A stretch of DNA of 64,000 nucleotides from an uncultured Prevotellaceae bacterium (GTDB lineage Bacteria > Bacteroidota > Bacteroidia > Bacteroidales > Bacteroidaceae). This document shows, piece by piece, positions 1-10,989 of the stretch. How positions within the stretch are numbered: the stretch's first letter is position 1; each line of letters starts with the position of its first letter. Under the pieces are notes generated by a model that ran no database searches, was not told the DNA's origin, and saw nothing but the letters and a program-made list of their open reading frames with translations. The stretch is from positions 62,001 through 126,000 of the forward strand of contig ONCQ01000005.1 in NCBI GenBank assembly GCA_900316355.1, read 5' to 3'. The position numbers and the translations under genes were made by a program.

Positions 1-941
1 CACCACCAGTCCTGGATGTAGCAGCAGGCGTAGCGCCAGTCTTCATGGAGCAGGTTGAGATGGTGGGCATTGAGGTGCTGCTCGAAGTACTCACCGTCGG
101 TGAACTGTCGCTCAGGGAAGATCTGATAGGCCTGCCAGTCGGCGCAGCTCTCCCACCAGCCGTTGTCGTTGCCGCCGCCCCAGCCCCAGCGCCATCCGGC
201 ATCGTAGTGCCAGGCAGCATCGGTGCCGAGGTCGGCCGAGACGAGGTACTGGAAGGTGTGGCCCACTTCATGGGCTACGGTGTGGCCGCCGCGCGCCACG
301 GCCGCCCATGGATTGAAATGTCCGAGGCCCGTCATGCCGCCACCAACACCATCAGTGCCGGAGGCATCTGCGCGCCATTCCTTCTGATAGGGGATATAGA
401 GTTGGATCTTGTACTTGTCCGTCGTGGACTGTCCGGGCACGATGAAGCCAAGCTCGACATAGGTGTCCCAGCAGCGCTCGCAGATGTTCAGGATATCGTA
501 GGCATTGGCCACATTACCGTCGCCGGGGTACTGGATTTTCGAGGGGTTGGAGCCGTAGCGGGCATCCCAGAAGACGGCATAGTGCTCGCTCTCGACGCTG
601 TGGGCGAAGTTGTAGCCGCTGGTGGCGGCAGCGTTGGTGTAGTCGGTGCCGCTGTAGGTGTTGGGCTTGAGCAGATAGCGCTCAGTCTCAGCAAACACCA
701 TCTCGGCCTGGTCGATGGGCAGGAAGGAGGCTACGGTCTTGTTGGTGTAGCGGTCTGTGCTGCCATTGTGGAAACGGATGGACGATGGTTGGAACTCGAT
801 GTAATCGATATTCTCCATCGAGACGGACTGGGGCGCCTTGAAGCGATCGCTGAAGCGCGCCCATGCCTTTATCTGTGCGCTCGCAGAGGCTGTCATGCAG
901 CCCAGGGCGAGCAAAAGTGTCATTCTTTTCATGTTCATCAT
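1..941 (-). CDS. Secreted HExxH metallopeptidase-like protein, 3' end outside the window
   Basis: The frame is open from an ATG at 941 to the window edge, so at least 313 residues are present and the C-terminus is missing. The first 20 or so residues form a signal peptide (MKRMTLLLALGCMTASASAQ). A zinc-protease motif HEVGH lies at about residues 224-228, preceded by VARGGHTVA and followed about 40 residues later by a Trp/Gly-rich stretch and WWESCADW, whose Glu could be a third zinc ligand. The pattern resembles DUF6055-type secreted putative peptidases, but this is recalled, not searched. It starts 17 bp after the preceding secreted protein and belongs to the same operon as the LytTR two-component pair. 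The substrate is unknown. Confidence 0.75.
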   Translation of the reverse strand, partial: MMNMKRMTLLLALGCMTASASAQIKAWARFSDRFKAPQSVSMENIDYIEFQPSSIRFHNGSTDRYTNKTVASFLPIDQAEMVFAETERYLLKPNTYSGTDYTNAAATSGYNFAHSVESEHYAVFWDARYGSNPSKIQYPGDGNVANAYDILNICERCWDTYVELGFIVPGQSTTDKYKIQLYIPYQKEWRADASGTDGVGGGMTGLGHFNPWAAVARGGHTVAHEVGHTFQYLVSADLGTDAAWHYDAGWRWGWGGGNDNGWWESCADWQAYQIFPERQFTDGEYFEQHLNAHHLNLLHEDWRYACCYIQDWW

Positions 942-958
942 ACTGCGTTTCTCCTGAC

Positions 959-2056
959 TCATTTGATAATCACTTTACGTCCTTGAATCACATACATGCC
1001 CGGCTTCAGGCGGCTGCGGTCGGCCGGCATCGTGCCCACGCGGCGTCCGCCGAGGTCGTAGATGCCGTCATCGGTGGTGGTCTCAGCCGGCTGGGCGATG
1101 TGCAGGTCGGCGATGGCTGTGGGATTCAGCGACTCGCCGTCGAGATAGAAGGTAAGGGGCTTGTCCTCGGGCGTGATGGCCTCGACCCATGAGGAGAAGG
1201 CTTTCACCTCAGCCGGCTCGGTGTTCTGCACGTAGAGGCCCTCATCGTTGAGCATATAGGTGCCTGCCTCGATGCGTTTGTTGGAAATCGTGGTACCCTT
1301 GACGACGGAGTCATCCAGTTTCGTGTAGGTGCCGCGGAAGACGGCTTTATACTGTGTGTCGCTGGCATAGAACGACTGAGCCCGCACGAAGGGGTTCTTG
1401 GCCAGCACCACCTGCGGAATGAGATAGACGGGTCCATAGAGGCGCGAGGTGCCCGGGAGGAAGTTGATGATGAACTTGTCGGCGGCCACATCGGGTTCGC
1501 GCGTGGGGCGCACGAGGTAGTGGTAGTTGGCGTTGATGACGGTGGCATGGGGCTCCATGTCGATGGTCGTCAGCTCCACGACGGTGGCATCATCCTCTTT
1601 CAGGCCTCGGGGCTTGGCCACCTGTGTACCCTCGCCGAAGGCGTCGATAATCTGCTCTGTGGTCAGCGACACGGGCAGCACCAGCGAGTTCCACTGCCCC
1701 ACGACCATCGTGCGGCGCAGTCCCAGCAGGCCGAAGTTCACGACGTTGGCGCGGTTGTAGGTGGTGCTGTCCTCATCGAGAATCACACGTGAGAGGGTGC
1801 GGTAGCTGATGCTCTTGATGTCCGAGAAGGGAATGACGGTGCCGTCGATCTCCACGTTGCCGTCGGAGAAGGTCATGCGCTGGTAGTCATTGGTGGTGAC
1901 GAGGAAGTAATAGGTGGCACCACCGGTGGTGACCACCTCCAGGTTCTTGGCGTTGAGCAGCGCCTGCTGCCGCGACACCTCTGCCACGGCGGGCACAGGC
2001 CACGACAGCCACAGGAGCAACAACGCAAGAGATGAGAGAAATGTGCGATGCATCAT
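959..2056 (-). CDS. Secreted protein of unknown function with Prevotella-type C-terminal tail
   Basis: 365 residues with a signal peptide (long Leu-rich core, cleavage probably after VPAVA). The body has no recognised domain. The last 35 residues read IYDLGGRRVG...GMYVIQGRKVIIK, the short C-terminal tail seen on many secreted Prevotella proteins and also, in another version, on the 1908-aa protein at 41.5-47.3 kb. It sits 14 bp downstream of the LytTR regulator and 17 bp upstream of the metallopeptidase gene, so it is probably co-transcribed and exported under control of that two-component system. I do not recognise a function. Confidence 0.8.
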   Translation of the reverse strand: MMHRTFLSSLALLLLWLSWPVPAVAEVSRQQALLNAKNLEVVTTGGATYYFLVTTNDYQRMTFSDGNVEIDGTVIPFSDIKSISYRTLSRVILDEDSTTYNRANVVNFGLLGLRRTMVVGQWNSLVLPVSLTTEQIIDAFGEGTQVAKPRGLKEDDATVVELTTIDMEPHATVINANYHYLVRPTREPDVAADKFIINFLPGTSRLYGPVYLIPQVVLAKNPFVRAQSFYASDTQYKAVFRGTYTKLDDSVVKGTTISNKRIEAGTYMLNDEGLYVQNTEPAEVKAFSSWVEAITPEDKPLTFYLDGESLNPTAIADLHIAQPAETTTDDGIYDLGGRRVGTMPADRSRLKPGMYVIQGRKVIIK

Positions 2057-2070
2057 AGATATAGGTGTTT

Positions 2071-2778
2071 TTAGGATTTACTCAGTGAACGCTCTGCCAC
2101 CCATTGGTCGAGGGCGGCGCGGTAGTTGTCGCCTACGGGGAGCTCGGTGCCGTCGGTGAGCACGACGATGCCCTTACCGACCTCAGCGAGATACTGCAGG
2201 TTGATGATGTGGGAGCGGTGGATGCGCAGGAACTGACGGGCTGGCAGCAGCTCCTCCATTCGCTTCATGGCCATCAGGGGCATCAGCGCGCGCGTCTGTC
2301 CTGTGACATAGAGTCTCAGATACTCGCCCATCGCCTGCACACGGACGATGTCGGCAAGCTGCACGGCCACATTGCGATGGTCGGCGCGCACGAAGATGGG
2401 GGACTGCTCCAGGCGCTGGCGCAGACGCTCCAACGACTGCGTGAAGTCAGCGAAGCTAAAGGGCTTCAGCAGATAGTCCACGGCATCCACCTTGAAACCT
2501 TCCACAGCATACTCGGAGTAGGCGGTGGTGAAGATGACGAGCGGACGGCGCTGCACGACATCGTCATCGGAGAGCTGGCGCACGAAGTCCATGCCGCTGA
2601 GGTCGGGCATGTTGATGTCACAGAACAATGCATCGACGGGTTCGCGCGAGAGAACCTCACGCGCCTCGAGCGCACTGCGGCACTCCGCCACGAGGTGCAG
2701 GTCGGACACCTTATTTATATAGGTGACTATCTGGCGCAGGGCCAAGGGTTCATCGTCGATGGCAAGGACTCGTATCAT
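2071..2778 (-). CDS. LytTR-family response regulator
   Basis: 235 residues. The receiver domain (about 1-115) has the acidic pair D8-D9, the phospho-acceptor D54 (CDINMPDLSG), T84 and K105 (LLKPF). The C-terminal part from about 137 is a LytTR DNA-binding domain (FVRADHRNVAVQLADIVR, then LRIHRSHIINLQYL). It starts 4 bp after the histidine kinase stop and is surely its partner. The two secreted proteins downstream are in the same operon and are candidate targets or effectors. LytTR regulators in Bacteroidetes often control envelope and export genes; the target here is inferred. Confidence 0.95.
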   Translation of the reverse strand: MIRVLAIDDEPLALRQIVTYINKVSDLHLVAECRSALEAREVLSREPVDALFCDINMPDLSGMDFVRQLSDDDVVQRRPLVIFTTAYSEYAVEGFKVDAVDYLLKPFSFADFTQSLERLRQRLEQSPIFVRADHRNVAVQLADIVRVQAMGEYLRLYVTGQTRALMPLMAMKRMEELLPARQFLRIHRSHIINLQYLAEVGKGIVVLTDGTELPVGDNYRAALDQWVAERSLSKS

Positions 2779-2782
2779 GGGA

Positions 2783-3919
2783 CTATGTGGTCAGAGGGAT
2801 ATCCAGTTGAACGGTGTAGGTGTCGGCAGCCTCCTGGATGTCCAGCGTGTGGGTGCCGGGATACAGAAGCTTCAGGCGCTGCCGCACATTACGCAGCCCT
2901 ACCCCACCCTCGGCATTTGAAGTGCGCTGGGCGGGACGGCTGTTGCGGCACGTGAAGGACAGGCGGCCATCGCCGATGCTGAAGCGGACATGCACGAAGG
3001 AGGGCTGACGATAGCTGACACCGTGCTTGAAGGCGTTCTCCACAAAGGTGGCATAGAGCAGCGGCGGCACCTGGGCGGAGGGCACCGGGTCGGGGGTGTC
3101 GAAGCAGATGTCCACCTGCTCAGGATAGCGGATGCGCATCAGGGCGATGTAATGCTTCAGAAACTCCAGCTCACGCGACAGGGGCACCGTCTGCTTGTCA
3201 GCCTCGTAGAGCGTGTAGCGCAGCAGGCGCGAGAGCTCCACTATGGCGTTCTGCGCGCCCTCGGGGTCGATGTCGATGAGGGCGTGGATGTTGTTGAGGG
3301 TGTTCATCAGGAAGTGGGGATTCACCTGATAGCGCAGATAGGTGAGCTGCTGCTCCAGGCGTTCCTGCTCCAGCTCCTTCACACGCTGCGCATCGCACTG
3401 CTGGCGGTAGTAGTATTTCGCACCCATGTTGATGCCCAGCATGAGCAGGAGGATGATGACGGAGATGATGTCGTGCTGCCCCACCAGAACGGGCGGACGG
3501 TGTGCCCTGAGGAGCTCGGACTGGGGACCGTCGATGCGCTCGGCTGACGCATGAGGTCTGCCGCCATCAGGGGGCTGAGGAGGACGATGGGAACACTCAT
3601 AGAGCGTGAACAGCGCCACCACGACGACCACGGCACTGCCATACAGCCATCGCTTCCGACGGTGCAGCAGCAGGGGCGCCAGCAACCAGTTGTGCAACAG
3701 GAAGATGCCAAAGAACACCAGCGTGTGGCGCCAGGCGAAGAGCACGGGACGCCACTCAAAGGCGTAAGTGCCACTCCATGTCTGCAACGCCTCTGCCAGC
3801 AACGGCGTCACAAACAGCAGCAGCCACGCCACGGTGTAAACAATATTCTCCTGACTGATTCTTGAATGTTTCACGCCGCAAAGGTACAGTATTTCAGCAA
3901 ACGAACCAACTTTCATCAA
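2783..3919 (-). CDS. LytS-type sensor histidine kinase
   Basis: Membrane-bound kinase with four predicted transmembrane segments (about 26-45, 66-86, 91-109, 148-170), a short coiled coil, and the His_kinase domain with phospho-acceptor H202 in RYQVNPHFLMNTLNNIHALI, followed by an HATPase_c region (VPPLLYATFVENAFKHG; GVGLRNVRQRL). It phosphorylates the regulator encoded 4 bp downstream. The ATG at 3919 lies upstream of a good TTG-N20-TACCTTTG promoter (3879-3909). That promoter would start transcription near an in-frame GTG at 3874, residue 16 of the long form, so the true protein may begin there, on an almost leaderless message. No later ATG would keep the first membrane segment. Confidence 0.9.
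   Translation of the reverse strand: MMKVGSFAEILYLCGVKHSRISQENIVYTVAWLLLFVTPLLAEALQTWSGTYAFEWRPVLFAWRHTLVFFGIFLLHNWLLAPLLLHRRKRWLYGSAVVVVVALFTLYECSHRPPQPPDGGRPHASAERIDGPQSELLRAHRPPVLVGQHDIISVIILLLMLGINMGAKYYYRQQCDAQRVKELEQERLEQQLTYLRYQVNPHFLMNTLNNIHALIDIDPEGAQNAIVELSRLLRYTLYEADKQTVPLSRELEFLKHYIALMRIRYPEQVDICFDTPDPVPSAQVPPLLYATFVENAFKHGVSYRQPSFVHVRFSIGDGRLSFTCRNSRPAQRTSNAEGGVGLRNVRQRLKLLYPGTHTLDIQEAADTYTVQLDIPLTT
3879..3909 (-). promoter_or_regulatory. Promoter of the LytTR two-component operon
   Basis: Reading the minus strand, TTG (3909-3907) is followed after 20 bp by TACCTTTG (3886-3879), the Bacteroidetes sigma-ABfr pattern. It overlaps the long-form start of the kinase and argues for the GTG start at 3874. 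Confidence 0.7.
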
Positions 3920-3970
3920 TAAACATTGATATTTTCAGCATAAAACGGCACTGCATTCACAAACTTTTTG

Positions 3971-3978
3971 TACTTTTG
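3971..3978 (+). promoter_or_regulatory. -7 element of the DUF4494 gene
   Basis: TACTTTTG fits TAnnTTTG; no good TTG at the usual distance was seen. It lies about 40 bp upstream of the ATG at 4016 and inside the longest possible reading frame, which supports the shorter start. Confidence 0.5.
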
Positions 3979-4015
3979 TGCCCACGATTCAACAATATCT
4001 AAACATATCACGCAC

Positions 4016-4462
4016 ATGAATAACGAATGGTTTGAATGTAAAGTCCGCTACGACAAGACAATGGAGACGGGGCTGCTGAAGAAAGTGACAGAGACATACG
4101 TCGTGGAGGCGCTGAGCTTCACGGAGGCCGAGCGCCGCTTCATCGAGGAGATGAGACCGCTCATCAGCGGCGAGTTCATCGTCACAGACATCAAGCGCGC
4201 AAAGCTCACCGAACTTTTTGAGAGCATCGACGCTGCTGCAGACCGCTGGTTCAAAGCCAAAGTGGCATACATCACGCTTGATGAGGTCAGCGGTGCCGAG
4301 AAGCGCACCAACCAGACGATGCTGGTGCAGGCCACCGACTTCCGCGCTGCCGTGAAGGAACTCGACAAAGGCATGGAGGGCACACTGGGTGACTGGGTCA
4401 TCGTGAGCATCACGGAGACAAACATCATGGATGTGTTCCACTATGTGAAGAAAGAGGAGTAA
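4016..4462 (+). CDS. DUF4494 domain protein
   Basis: 148 residues from the ATG at 4016 (MNNEWFECKVRYDK). The frame extends upstream to 3968, but that part contains the -7 promoter element and does not fit the family. The block WFECKVRYDKTMETGLLKKV, the EALSFTEAE segment and the repeat-like second half (WFKAKVAYITLDEVSGAEKR) match what I recall of DUF4494, a family found almost only in Bacteroidetes. The two halves look like an internal duplication of one alpha/beta unit. The function is unknown. It is followed by the PLP-binding protein after a 57-bp spacer made of 9-bp repeats. Confidence 0.85.
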   Translation: MNNEWFECKVRYDKTMETGLLKKVTETYVVEALSFTEAERRFIEEMRPLISGEFIVTDIKRAKLTELFESIDAAADRWFKAKVAYITLDEVSGAEKRTNQTMLVQATDFRAAVKELDKGMEGTLGDWVIVSITETNIMDVFHYVKKEE

Positions 4463-4465
4463 CCC

Positions 4466-4512
4466 CCTTGAACCTTTGAACCTTTGAACTCTTGAACTTT
4501 TTGAACCCTTGA
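4466..4512 (+). repeat. 9-bp-period tandem repeat (TTGAACCTT unit)
   Basis: About five imperfect copies of TTGAACCTT/TTGAACTCT fill the spacer between the DUF4494 and YggS-like genes. See the finding on period-9 repeats. Confidence 0.8.
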
Positions 4513-4519
4513 GACAACC

Positions 4520-5176
4520 ATGATCTCAGACGAGATACAGCGTATCACAGCACAATTGCCTGACGGTGTGCGGCTGGTGGCGGTGTCGAAATACCACCCC
4601 GCCGACGCCATCCGCGAAGCCTATGGTGCCGGGCAGCGCCTCTTCGGCGAGAGCCATGCACAGGAGATACAGCAGAAGCACACCGCGCTGGCAGACCTGG
4701 CAGGGCTGGAATGGCACTTCATCGGACATCTGCAAACAAACAAGGTGAAGTATATCGCGCCTTATGTAAGCCTCATCCACTCCGCCGACTCCCCACGCCT
4801 GCTGGAGGAAATCAACAAACAGGCGCTGAAGGTGGGGCGCAGGTTGCGATGCCTGCTGCAGCTACATGTGGCGGCAGAGGAAACGAAGTTCGGCTTCACG
4901 CCCGACGAGGCGATGGCCTATCTCGACAGCGGCGCATGGCGCGAGCTGGAGGGCGTAGAGCTGACCGGCGTGATGGCGATGGCCACGAACACCGACGACA
5001 GCGCGCGCATCCGACAGGACTTCCACGCTGCCCGACTGTTCTTCGAGCGAGGCCGCCAGATAGTGCCTTTCACCGAACTCTCCATGGGCATGAGCGATGA
5101 CTGGCACATCGCCGTGGACGAAGGCTCTACACTCATCCGCATCGGCACCCAAATCTTCGGCGAAAGGCAGTATTGA
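4520..5176 (+). CDS. YggS/PLPBP-family pyridoxal phosphate homeostasis protein
   Basis: 218 residues, normal for this single-domain alanine-racemase-like barrel family. The PLP lysine is K24 in VAVSKYHPAD. Family signatures GESHAQEIQQK, WHFIGHLQTNKVKY, IHSADSPRLLEEI and LSMGMSDDWHIAVDEGSTLIRIGTQIFG are all present. Members bind PLP without known enzymatic activity and buffer vitamin B6 and amino-acid/keto-acid pools in the cytoplasm. It is probably co-transcribed with the DUF4494 gene. Confidence 0.95.
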   Translation: MISDEIQRITAQLPDGVRLVAVSKYHPADAIREAYGAGQRLFGESHAQEIQQKHTALADLAGLEWHFIGHLQTNKVKYIAPYVSLIHSADSPRLLEEINKQALKVGRRLRCLLQLHVAAEETKFGFTPDEAMAYLDSGAWRELEGVELTGVMAMATNTDDSARIRQDFHAARLFFERGRQIVPFTELSMGMSDDWHIAVDEGSTLIRIGTQIFGERQY

Positions 5177-5286
5177 AGTTCCTTTTGATATACCCTTCAT
5201 TTCGGCTTAGCGTGGCTCACGTTAAGCCGAAATGGTATAAAATCGTCAATTTTGGTATGCAGAACTGCACTTTTTGCACAGATTAT

Positions 5287-5317
5287 TTGCAAGTGTGCAA
5301 GAAACGCCCTACCTTTG
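5287..5317 (+). promoter_or_regulatory. Promoter of the first acyl-CoA synthetase
   Basis: TTG (5287-5289), 20-bp spacer, TACCTTTG (5310-5317). It lies inside the longest ORF, so translation must start downstream, at ATG 5334 or 5349. Confidence 0.75.
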
Positions 5318-5348
5318 CACAGATTTTCAAAATATGTGCAAAACACCC

Positions 5349-7028
5349 ATGGAATGTCCAAGCTTTAACGCCTGTCTGCAGGAGAGCATCCAGAAGAATT
5401 GGGATTTGGATGCCCTGTCGGACTATGGCGCACAAACGTTTCGCTACAAAGACGTAGCGCGAATCATAGAAAAATTACATATCATCCTCGAGGCCTCCGG
5501 CGTGGAGCACGGTGACAAAGTCGCCATCTGCGGCCGTAACACGGCACGCTGGGGCATCGCCTTCCTGGCCACACTGAGCTACGGTGCCGTGGCTGTGCCC
5601 ATCCTCCACGAGTTCCATCCCGAACAGATCCATGACATCGTGAACCACTCCGATGCCAAGCTGCTCTTCGTGGGCGAACAGATATGGCCGCAGCTCGATA
5701 TCGAGAAGATGCCGGGACTGGAAGGCGTCTTCGCCAACTCCAGCGACGAATACCGCCTGCTGCACGGCCGCACGGAAAAGGTGACCTATGCCCGCGAGAA
5801 CCTCAACAGGCTCTTCGGCGAGAAGTACCCCATGAACTTCCGCGCGCACGATATACAATATTATAAGGATAGCCCCGACGAGATGGCAGTGCTCAACTAC
5901 ACCAGCGGCACCACCTCCAACTCCAAGGGCGTCATGATCCCCTACCGTGCGCTGTGGAGCAACGTGGCATTCGCCAGCCAGGTGTATGACGCACATGTGA
6001 AGCCCGGCGAGAATGTGGTGAGCATCCTGCCCACCGCCCACATGTACGGCATGGCCTTCGAATTCCTCTATGAGATGACACGCGGCGCCCACGTGACCTT
6101 CCTGGGCAAGACGCCCTCTCCCACCGTGATGCTACGCGCCTTCGAGGAGCTGAAGCCGAAGGTGGTCATCGCCGTGCCGCTGCTCATCGAGAAGATTGTG
6201 CGCAAGGCTATCTTCCCGAAGATCAACGCTCCCGCCATCCGCCTGGCGCTGATGACACCGCTGTTGCGCGACCGCATCAAGATGAACATACGCCGCAAGA
6301 TGCAGAAGGCCTTCGGCGACAACTTCTTCGAGATTATCGTGGGCGGCGCGGCCATGAATCAGGATATCGAAGTATTCCTCAAGGGTATTGGCTTCAACTA
6401 CACCATCGGCTACGGCGCCACAGAGTGTGCGCCCATCATCTGCTATGCTCCCTGGAACGAGTTCGTGCAGGGGTCCTGCGGTAAGGCTGCGCCCCGCATG
6501 GAAGTGCGCATCGACAGCCCCGATCCGCAGCATGTGCCCGGCGAAATTCTGGCACGCGGCATGAACGTGATGCTGGGCTACTACAAGAACGATGAGGCCA
6601 CGACTGCCACGCTGGACAAGGAGGGCTGGTACCACACCGGCGACCTGGGCGTGATGGATGCCGAAGGCAATGTCTTCATCAAAGGACGCTCCAAGAACAT
6701 GCTGCTCGGCGCCAACGGACAGAACATCTACCCCGAGGAAATCGAGGACAAGCTATCTTCTCTGCCTTATGTGACAGAGTGCGTGGTCATCCAGAAGGGC
6801 GAACATCTCTACGGCCTCGTATATACCGACCCCGACGAACTCCGCAAGGGAGCCATCAGCCGCAACGGGCTGGAGGTGCAGATGGAGGTGAACCGTACGG
6901 AACTCAACAAGATTGTTCCCGCTTATGCACGCCTGCACGCCATCAAACTGGTGGACGAGGAATTCGAGAAGACACCCAAAAAGAGCATCAAGCGCTATAA
7001 GTATATGGACTACCCTGTTGAGGGGTGA
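5349..7028 (+). CDS. Long-chain fatty-acid--CoA ligase (AMP-binding), copy 1
   Basis: 559 residues from the ATG at 5349; a frame starting at 5274 exists but contains the promoter, and the chosen start aligns with copy 2 downstream. The adenylate-forming motifs are present: YTSGTTSNSKGVM (P-loop, about residue 185), GYGATECAPI, YHTGDLGVMD and the C-terminal GRSKNMLLGANGQNIYPEEIE. It should activate fatty acids to acyl-AMP and then acyl-CoA; the chain length cannot be read from sequence. The next gene is a close paralogue in the same direction, so this is a tandem duplication. The stop is followed by a long 9-bp repeat array. Confidence 0.9.
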   Translation: MECPSFNACLQESIQKNWDLDALSDYGAQTFRYKDVARIIEKLHIILEASGVEHGDKVAICGRNTARWGIAFLATLSYGAVAVPILHEFHPEQIHDIVNHSDAKLLFVGEQIWPQLDIEKMPGLEGVFANSSDEYRLLHGRTEKVTYARENLNRLFGEKYPMNFRAHDIQYYKDSPDEMAVLNYTSGTTSNSKGVMIPYRALWSNVAFASQVYDAHVKPGENVVSILPTAHMYGMAFEFLYEMTRGAHVTFLGKTPSPTVMLRAFEELKPKVVIAVPLLIEKIVRKAIFPKINAPAIRLALMTPLLRDRIKMNIRRKMQKAFGDNFFEIIVGGAAMNQDIEVFLKGIGFNYTIGYGATECAPIICYAPWNEFVQGSCGKAAPRMEVRIDSPDPQHVPGEILARGMNVMLGYYKNDEATTATLDKEGWYHTGDLGVMDAEGNVFIKGRSKNMLLGANGQNIYPEEIEDKLSSLPYVTECVVIQKGEHLYGLVYTDPDELRKGAISRNGLEVQMEVNRTELNKIVPAYARLHAIKLVDEEFEKTPKKSIKRYKYMDYPVEG

Positions 7029-7031
7029 TGC

Positions 7032-7147
7032 TTTTGGCTATTGGCTGTTGGCTATTGGCTATTGGCTATTGGCTGTTGGCTATTGGCTGTTGGCTGTTGG
7101 CTATTGGCTGTTGGCTGTTGGCTATTGGGATTTGGCTGTTGGCCGTT
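7032..7147 (+). repeat. 9-bp-period tandem repeat (TTGGCTATT/TTGGCTGTT units)
   Basis: About a dozen copies of TTGGCTATT and TTGGCTGTT in mixed order fill the spacer between the two acyl-CoA synthetase genes. Confidence 0.9.
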
Positions 7148-7185
7148 GAAAATTAAGTATTTGACAAACTATAACTGACTACATA

Positions 7186-8859
7186 GTGAACGAACAAAGT
7201 TTTAATCGCTGCATACAAGAAAGCCTGCAGAAACACTGGGATCTTCCGGGTCTGAGTGACTACGGCGTACAGACCTTCCAGAACAAGGATGTCGCACGTA
7301 TTATCGAGAAACTACATATCATCCTCGAAGCTTCCGGCGTGAAGCATGGTGACAAAGTGGCCATCTGCGGCCGCAACAGCTCACGCTGGGGTATCGCCTT
7401 CCTGGCAACGCTGAGCTACGGCGCCGTGGCCGTGCCTATCCTGCATGAGTTCCACCCCGAGCAAATCCACGATATCGTGAACCACTCCGAGGCGAAACTG
7501 CTCTTCGTGGGCGATCAGGTGTGGCCTAAACTGAATGCTGACAAGATGCCGAAACTGGAAGGTATCTTCTGCAACAGCAACGAGGAGTACAAGCTGCTCG
7601 TAGGGCGCACAGATAAGGTGCGCTATGCCCGCGAGAACCTTAACAGACTCTTCGGCGAGAAGTACCCCATGAACTTCCGCAAGCAGCATATCAACTACTA
7701 TCAGGACAGCCCCGACGAGCTGGCTGTGCTCAACTACACGAGCGGGACGACCTCGAACTCCAAGGGTGTCATGATTCCCTTCCGCGCACTATGGAGCAAC
7801 TATGAGTTCGCCGTCGGTAAACTGGGTAACCTGATGGGCCCCGGCGACAACGTGTTGTCGATGTTGCCGATGGCGCACATGTACGGCATGGCCTTCGAGT
7901 TCATCTATGAATTCCTCCACGGCATGCACGTGTTTTTCCTGGCCAAGACCCCGTCGCCCGCCGTGCTGCTGGGCGCCTTTGCCGACCTGAAGCCTCGCCT
8001 CATCGTGGCCGTGCCCCTGATTATCGAAAAGATTGTTCGCAAGGCCGTGCTGCCCAAGCTGCAAACACCTGCCATCAAGATAGCCCTTCACACGCCGTTC
8101 CTGCGCGACCGCGTGCGGGCAGAAGTGCGTCATAAGCTGCAGGCTGCCTTCGGCGGTAACTTCGTGGAGATTATCGTGGGCGGCGCAGCATTCAGTCAGG
8201 ACATCGAGACGGTGCTCCACGACATCGGCTTCAACTACACCGTGGGCTACGGCACCACCGAGTGCGCCCCCATCATCAGCTATGCCGGCTGGGAGACCTT
8301 CAAGCAGGGCAGCTGCGGACGTCCTGCGCCACGCATGGAAGTGCGCATCGACAGTAATGACCAGCAGCACACCATTGGCGAGATTCTCGTGCGCGGCACC
8401 AATGTGATGCTGGGTTACTACAAGAACGAGGAAGCCACCGCTGCCGTGCTCGACAAGGATGGCTGGTACCATACCGGCGACCTGGGTGTGATGGATGCAG
8501 AAGGAAATATCTTCATCAAGGGACGCTCCAAGAACATGCTGCTCGGTGCCAACGGACAGAACATCTATCCCGAGGAGATTGAGGATAAGCTCGGTTCATT
8601 GCCTTATGTGACTGAATGCGTGGTCATTCAGAAGGGCGAACATCTCTATGGCCTCGTCTATGCAGACCCTGAAGAGGTGAAAGCCGGAGGCTTGTCAGAG
8701 GCTATGCTGCTGGCGCAGATGGAAGAGAACCGCAGACAGCTGAATCTGGTAGTACCAGCGTATGCACGACTGCACGCCATCAAGCTAATGCCAGAGGAGT
8801 TTGAGAAAACGCCGAAGCGTAGCATCAAACGCTTCAAATATCTGGACTACCCGGTATAA
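7186..8859 (+). CDS. Long-chain fatty-acid--CoA ligase (AMP-binding), copy 2
   Basis: 557 residues starting with GTG at 7186. It is colinear with copy 1 and identical to it over long blocks (for example around residues 50-100 and 430-470), differing mainly in the middle, for instance AVGKLGNLMGPGDNVLSMLP against the copy 1 equivalent. All adenylation motifs are intact (YTSGTTSNSKGVM, GYGTTECAPI, YHTGDLGVMD, GRSKNMLLGANG), so both copies should be active. The middle carries the acyl-binding region, so the copies may differ in substrate. A hairpin terminator follows. Confidence 0.9.
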   Translation: MNEQSFNRCIQESLQKHWDLPGLSDYGVQTFQNKDVARIIEKLHIILEASGVKHGDKVAICGRNSSRWGIAFLATLSYGAVAVPILHEFHPEQIHDIVNHSEAKLLFVGDQVWPKLNADKMPKLEGIFCNSNEEYKLLVGRTDKVRYARENLNRLFGEKYPMNFRKQHINYYQDSPDELAVLNYTSGTTSNSKGVMIPFRALWSNYEFAVGKLGNLMGPGDNVLSMLPMAHMYGMAFEFIYEFLHGMHVFFLAKTPSPAVLLGAFADLKPRLIVAVPLIIEKIVRKAVLPKLQTPAIKIALHTPFLRDRVRAEVRHKLQAAFGGNFVEIIVGGAAFSQDIETVLHDIGFNYTVGYGTTECAPIISYAGWETFKQGSCGRPAPRMEVRIDSNDQQHTIGEILVRGTNVMLGYYKNEEATAAVLDKDGWYHTGDLGVMDAEGNIFIKGRSKNMLLGANGQNIYPEEIEDKLGSLPYVTECVVIQKGEHLYGLVYADPEEVKAGGLSEAMLLAQMEENRRQLNLVVPAYARLHAIKLMPEEFEKTPKRSIKRFKYLDYPV

Positions 8860-8865
8860 CAAAGT

Positions 8866-8894
8866 ATCAGCCCCGCCATTACGACGGGGCTGAT
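8866..8894. terminator. Bidirectional hairpin between acyl-CoA synthetase and ligA
   Basis: A perfect 10-bp inverted repeat ATCAGCCCCG / CGGGGCTGAT with a 9-nt loop between convergent genes. It could stop transcription in both directions. Confidence 0.75.
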
Positions 8895-8898
8895 TGCT

Positions 8899-10914
<2,016 letters not shown>

Positions 10915-10926
10915 TTATTTCGGCCA

Positions 10927-10934
10927 CAAAGGTA
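10927..10934 (-). promoter_or_regulatory. -7 element of ligA
   Basis: TACCTTTG on the minus strand about 22 bp upstream of the ligA ATG; no clear TTG partner was seen. Confidence 0.55.
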
Positions 10935-10989
10935 AGCATAAAAAACGAAAGGTTAGAAAAGATTGCAGAAAAAAATGAAGGCAAAGGAG

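Noticed and set aside
45..986. 313-aa plus-strand ORF
   Set aside because: It mirrors the minus-strand secreted peptidase, which has a signal peptide and HExxH; the plus-strand product has no family features.
7032..7147. CRISPR array
   Set aside because: The repeat is 9 bp with no spacers of constant length and no cas genes nearby; the same holds for the other short-repeat spacers.
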